Of a DNA stretch of 9,603 bases, positions 7,693 through 9,603 are shown piece by piece (the stretch's first letter is position 1; every line of letters starts with the position of its first letter). A program made the position numbers and the translations under genes. The notes beneath the pieces were generated by a model, which was given only the letters and a program-made list of their open reading frames with translations, was not told the DNA's origin and made no database searches. The stretch is from an uncultured Collinsella sp. (GTDB lineage: Bacteria > Actinomycetota > Coriobacteriia > Coriobacteriales > Coriobacteriaceae), in contig CALJNY010000284.1 of NCBI GenBank assembly GCA_937981515.1, positions 1 to 9,603 on the forward strand, read 5' to 3'.

Positions 7693-7944
7693 ATGGCATG
7701 GACGAACATCGGCTCGCTCAAGGGACCCAAGGGCGACAGGGGCGCCACCGGCGAGACCGGACCGCGGGGCCCGCAGGGAGAGAAGGGCGTCACGGGCTCC
7801 CAGGGCCCGACCGGCCCGACGGGCCCGAAGGGCGCGGACGGCACCTCCGTCACTGCGGGAACCGGCGCCCCGAGCGGCGTCGCGGTGGTTGGCTCGGTGT
7901 ACATCGACGCCTCGACCGGAAACCTGTACACCTATAAGGCCTAG
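7693..7944 (+). CDS. Collagen-like tail fibre protein (short)
   Basis: An 83-residue protein. After 'MAWTNIGSLK' comes an uninterrupted Gly-X-Y run of about 14 triplets (residues 11 to about 52: GPK GDR GAT GET GPR GPQ and so on), then a Thr/Gly linker and the end module 'VGSVYIDASTGNLYTYKA'. The N-terminus is paralogous to the genes at 7000 and 7958, and the C-terminal module to those at 6535 and 7000. The likely role is a short trimeric collagen rod of the tail tip or a spacer between fibre subunits. It lacks any receptor-binding head, so it probably pairs with neighbouring proteins. Spacing to both neighbours is under 20 bp. Confidence 0.78.
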   Translation: MAWTNIGSLKGPKGDRGATGETGPRGPQGEKGVTGSQGPTGPTGPKGADGTSVTAGTGAPSGVAVVGSVYIDASTGNLYTYKA

Positions 7945-7957
7945 CTGGGGTTGCGCT

Positions 7958-8188
7958 ATGGCCTGGACAAAGATAGGCAACATTAAAGGACCGACCGGGC
8001 CTACGGGTTCTCGGGGCCCGCAAGGGCCACAAGGCCCCGAGGCCTCGACCGCCAAGGTGTTCCTCGCCGCCCATCCCGTCGGCTCTCTCTACATGGAGAG
8101 CAAGGGGAAGAACCCCGGCGCCACCTATGGGGGAACGTGGGCCATGCGGGACAGCCAGAACGGCTTTATATGGGAAAGGACGGCTTAA
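7958..8188 (+). CDS. Small collagen-like protein with baseplate 'PVGSLYM...GGTW' motif
   Basis: A 76-residue protein. It opens 'MAWTKIGNIKGPTGPTGSRGPQG', with about seven Gly-X-Y triplets, then 'AAHPVGSLYMESKGKNPGATYGGTW', and ends 'GFIWERTA'. The 'PVGS(I/L)YM....NP...(F/Y)GGTW' block is a familiar signature of phage baseplate/tail-fibre head proteins, which usually continue for many more residues before a similar 'WxRTA' ending. Here the two ends are almost directly joined, so this is a compact variant or an internally deleted relative. The Shine-Dalgarno is weak (GGGG near 7947). The TAA stop touches the ATG of the fibre gene, so expression of the two is likely coupled. Confidence 0.75.
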   Translation: MAWTKIGNIKGPTGPTGSRGPQGPQGPEASTAKVFLAAHPVGSLYMESKGKNPGATYGGTWAMRDSQNGFIWERTA

Positions 8189-9046
8189 ATGGAGATTGTG
8201 ACCGGCAAAGCGGGCGTGCCACACGTCAGCTCGGCCGACGACGGGCGCCGCATTGCGGGCGAAGTCGGCACTGGCAGCTATGTGCTGCAGACGGGCGGCA
8301 AACTTGCCCCATCTCTCGTCGACGCGAACACCGTCCGTATCGCGACCGGCGACATGATCGTGCAGGGTCGCCATATCGGTGTCACCGCGCCCGAGGACGT
8401 CAAAGTGGCGAGCGGCTCGCAGGGCAAGAAGCGCATGGACTACATTTGCGTCCATTACACCCGCGATGTGAGCGGGTCCAGCCCGACCCTTGTCGAGACG
8501 GTTGAGTGGAAGGTTCTCCAGGGAACCCCCGGCTCGAGCGCCGCCGCGCCATCGGTGCCGAAAGGCTCCATCCTGGACGGTGACGCCGACGTGACGGTCC
8601 CGATCTGCTCGGTGACATTCGACGGACTGACGACGGGTCAGCCTAAGCTTCTCATCCCCGAATTGACTCCCCTGGCAGACCTCGGGGATTCTGTATCCCC
8701 GAGCTATCTCGGCGGTGGCAACGTCGGCCTTCTGGGCTGCACCGTAAAGGCGGACTGCTGGATCGTCGCAACACGCATCCTCATCGTCAGGTTCAGCTAT
8801 GTCTCGGGGTCGATGTCGTCATCTGACGCGTGCGAGCTCGCCTCGGGCGCTGCGCTCGTGCTTCCCGAGCGCCTGAGGCCGAAGTCGAATATCATGACCA
8901 CGGCGTTCACGTCGGAGCGCTTCGGCAAGTCGATAGGCGCGGTGGTCGAGCCGTCCGGCGCCGTAAAACTCTATTTCTCGACTCGCTCGGGAATAAGCGG
9001 ATATGGATTTGAGAACTGCGTCTGCTGCATCCCCCTGGCCATATAG
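8189..9046 (+). CDS. Tail fibre / receptor-binding protein with exchangeable C-terminus
   Basis: A 285-residue protein; AAAGGA (8175-8180) precedes the ATG, which abuts the previous stop. Residues 1 to about 165 form the conserved N-terminal domain seen in many Gram-positive phage fibre proteins ('MEIVTGKAGVPHVSSADDG', 'GSYVLQTGGKLAPSLVDANTVRIATGDMIVQGRHI', 'MDYICVHYTRD', 'GSILDGDADVTVPICSV'). Residues 168-170 (S-V-S) fall on the putative recombination site at 8688-8703. Residues 171-285 are the tip in the current orientation: beta-rich, with 'LVLPERLRPKSNIMTTAFT' and a Cys-rich end 'FENCVCCIPLAI'. The stem presumably anchors on the collagen fibres and the tip contacts the host surface. Tip switching is inferred from the inverted in-frame site and the - strand cassette that faces this gene. 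Confidence 0.8.
   Translation: MEIVTGKAGVPHVSSADDGRRIAGEVGTGSYVLQTGGKLAPSLVDANTVRIATGDMIVQGRHIGVTAPEDVKVASGSQGKKRMDYICVHYTRDVSGSSPTLVETVEWKVLQGTPGSSAAAPSVPKGSILDGDADVTVPICSVTFDGLTTGQPKLLIPELTPLADLGDSVSPSYLGGGNVGLLGCTVKADCWIVATRILIVRFSYVSGSMSSSDACELASGAALVLPERLRPKSNIMTTAFTSERFGKSIGAVVEPSGAVKLYFSTRSGISGYGFENCVCCIPLAI
8681..8703 (+). other. Putative recombination site 1 (perfect dyad inside the fibre gene)
   Basis: Arms CTCGGGGAT (8681-8689) and ATCCCCGAG (8695-8703) are perfect reverse complements around a 5-bp spacer TCTGT (8690-8694). The portion ATTCTGTATCCCCGAG (8688-8703) recurs in inverted orientation at 9345-9360 with a single mismatch. A further ATCCCCGA lies in direct orientation at 8654-8661. 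Paired 9-bp arms around a short asymmetric core fit a site-specific recombinase crossover site. A hairpin terminator in the middle of a coding region is a less attractive reading. Confidence 0.65.
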
Positions 9047-9360
9047 CCCGTCCGCGCCTTCCTAGAACACGACGAAGGCTGCTTTGTATATGTTGGCGTC
9101 AGCCATAAGGTAGAGTATGCCGCCCGTATAGTAGGCATGGACACCGAAGCCGCCCGGACTGTAATAGCAGTCGGCGCAGACCCCAGCGCCGGTGCAGTAC
9201 CGCGCGAAGATGGATATGGGGAATACGGTCGATGCCAGCGGGCGACCGTTGTCGTAGATACAGACAAGCGCCGCCATCCTGTCCGAGGGGAGGTCGCACC
9301 GGAAAGGCTGATACAGCTTTCCAGTGCTTGTCTGCCCCACGACCCTCCGGGATACAGAAT
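8688..9360. other. Putative invertible segment carrying two fibre-tip cassettes tail to tail
   Basis: The segment is bounded by the inverted 16-bp repeats at 8688-8703 and 9345-9360. It holds the current fibre tip on the + strand and, after a 15-bp gap, a second tip on the - strand that ends at 9062. Inversion across the TCTGT core would join stem residues ...L-G-D-S-V-S in frame to R-R-V-V-G-Q..., giving a 265-residue fibre with a new 95-residue tip. The displaced tip would then sit behind a TAG stop (9362-9364) without a start. Enzyme and actual inversion are not shown by this sequence. Confidence 0.65.
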
Positions 9361-9361
9361 G
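9062..9361 (-). CDS. Silent alternative fibre-tip cassette 2 (no own start)
   Basis: Read on the - strand, the frame opens after the TAG at 9364-9362, passes through the repeat at 9360-9345 as (H)-S-V-S, and continues about 95 residues (R-R-V-V-G-Q-T-S-T-G...) to TAG at 9064-9062. The sequence is beta-rich and aromatic ('LPSDRMAALVCIYDNGRPL', 'GGFGVHAYYTGGILYLMAD', ending 'KAAFVVF'), as expected for a fibre tip, with an 'LP..R' element like that in the expressed tip. A GTG at 9340 could in principle start a 92-residue protein, but the GGAGG ahead of it is only three bases away. A silent cassette joined by inversion is the simpler explanation because the repeat is in the same phase in both places. 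G+C is visibly lower than in the tail genes. Confidence 0.6.
   Translation of the reverse strand, partial: HSVSRRVVGQTSTGKLYQPFRCDLPSDRMAALVCIYDNGRPLASTVFPISIFARYCTGAGVCADCYYSPGGFGVHAYYTGGILYLMADANIYKAAFVVF
9345..9360 (-). other. Putative recombination site 2 (inverted copy)
   Basis: On the - strand this reads ATTCTGTATCCCGGAG, identical to 8688-8703 in 15 of 16 positions. The TCTGT core is at 9358-9354. Unlike site 1, the left arm is not conserved (AGATAGCAT in place of CTCGGGGAT), so the dyad is imperfect. A CTGGCAGA octamer occurs just upstream of both copies, offset by four bases. Confidence 0.62.
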
Positions 9362-9601
9362 CTATCTGCCAGCTAGAGCAACGGCGTAGTTGATTCTGAT
9401 CGCGTTGTACCATGCACGGTCAAAAGTGACGTAAATGTCACCTGTGTCGCTAAAGTACTGGCAGCCGTCGACGTGCACCGGGATATTGAGGCCGTCTCCA
9501 CTCATCGCCAGCACGACATCGGTCTCCCGGTCGAAGCCTCTACCGAACAATTTTTGGAACTCATTGCGCGAGAACAAGACACAGGAGGTGTCATGGCTGT
9601 T
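9362..9601 (-). CDS. Possible third fibre-tip cassette, 5' end outside the window
   Basis: The - strand frame is open from the right edge down to TAG at 9364-9362, giving at least 79 residues in the same frame as cassette 2. It is beta-rich: 'FDRETDVVLAMSGDGLNIPVHVDG', 'SDTGDIYVTFDRAWYNAIRINYAVALAGR'. The alternating 'GDIYVTF......INYAVA' ending looks like the last strands of a phage fibre head. A TTG at 9577 could be read as a start, but there is no good Shine-Dalgarno before it. The stop lies one base from recombination site 2, as expected if it was the cassette next in line. Its own site would have to be beyond 9603. It could also be a dead remnant. Confidence 0.5.
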   Translation of the reverse strand, partial: NSHDTSCVLFSRNEFQKLFGRGFDRETDVVLAMSGDGLNIPVHVDGCQYFSDTGDIYVTFDRAWYNAIRINYAVALAGR

Positions 9602-9603
9602 CA
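9583..9603 (+). promoter_or_regulatory. Possible Shine-Dalgarno and start of the next + strand gene
   Basis: AGGAGG (9583-9588) stands four bases before an ATG at 9593, the same spacing as the tape measure gene. The frame reads M-A-V to the window edge. If real, a + strand gene resumes here and overlaps the 5' end of the third cassette on the other strand. With only three codons visible this could be chance. Confidence 0.35.

Noticed and set aside
5515..8055. 846-codon - strand open frame antisense to the hub and collagen-like genes
   Set aside because: Product of G/C-rich third codon positions and Gly-X-Y repeats on the other strand; the + strand genes have ribosome binding sites, recognisable families and correct synteny.
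8681..8703. Rho-independent terminator from the GC-rich dyad
   Set aside because: It lies in the middle of a well-supported coding region and lacks a following T-run.
9062..9340. Independent 92-residue protein starting at GTG 9340 on the - strand
   Set aside because: GGAGG is only three bases before the GTG, and the reading frame continues upstream through the repeat in the same phase as the fibre gene, so a silent cassette explains more.
9576..9600. Third copy of the recombination site near the right edge (- strand CCTGTGTCTTG)
   Set aside because: Only about 8 of 12 positions match and the codon phase differs from that of sites 1 and 2.
8189..9603. Diversity-generating retroelement variable region
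   Set aside because: No template-like repeat rich in adenine differences and no reverse transcriptase in view; the inverted repeat and opposite-strand cassettes point to inversion.

Overview
The window is the tail-gene half of a siphophage or prophage structural module. It reads left to right on the + strand and ends in a receptor-binding region with convergent coding. Base composition is roughly two-thirds G+C, Shine-Dalgarno sites are strong, and genes overlap or abut. Together with a Gram-positive-type order (major tail protein, frameshifted tail chaperone, tape measure, distal tail protein, hub, collagen-like fibres), this points to a phage of a high-GC Gram-positive host. A gut Coriobacteriia-type actinobacterium is my best guess, but no host gene is present to confirm it.

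Layout: the 3' end of a probable major tail protein (3-401); a tail assembly chaperone G (401-679) and its -1 frameshift extension GT (to 1077) through a textbook A AAA AAC slippery site directly before the G stop codon; a 1210-residue tape measure protein (1087-4719); a distal tail (Dit-like) protein (4712-5551); a compact hub/Tal-like protein with a TTG start (5539-6525); a small baseplate/fibre adaptor (6535-6996); three consecutive collagen-like proteins with related N-termini (7000-7677, 7693-7944, 7958-8188); and a tail fibre or receptor-binding protein (8189-9046). All of these look like one co-transcribed operon. I see no promoter or terminator in it.

The most interesting part is the right end. 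Past the fibre gene, coding flips to the - strand. Two open reading segments without convincing starts of their own (9062-9361 and 9362 to beyond the right edge) look like alternative fibre C-termini. A 16-bp near-identical sequence, ATTCTGTATCCC(C/G)GAG, lies inside the fibre gene at 8688-8703 and in inverted orientation at the head of the first - strand segment (9345-9360). The reading frame is preserved: recombination between the two copies would replace the last 115 residues of the fibre with a different 95-residue tip. The fibre copy is also the right part of a perfect 9-bp dyad with a 5-bp TCTGT spacer, a geometry that suits a site-specific recombinase. I therefore propose a phase-variable (invertible, possibly multi-cassette shufflon-like) receptor-binding tip. 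No recombinase is encoded inside the window, so the enzyme must lie outside it or be supplied by the host.
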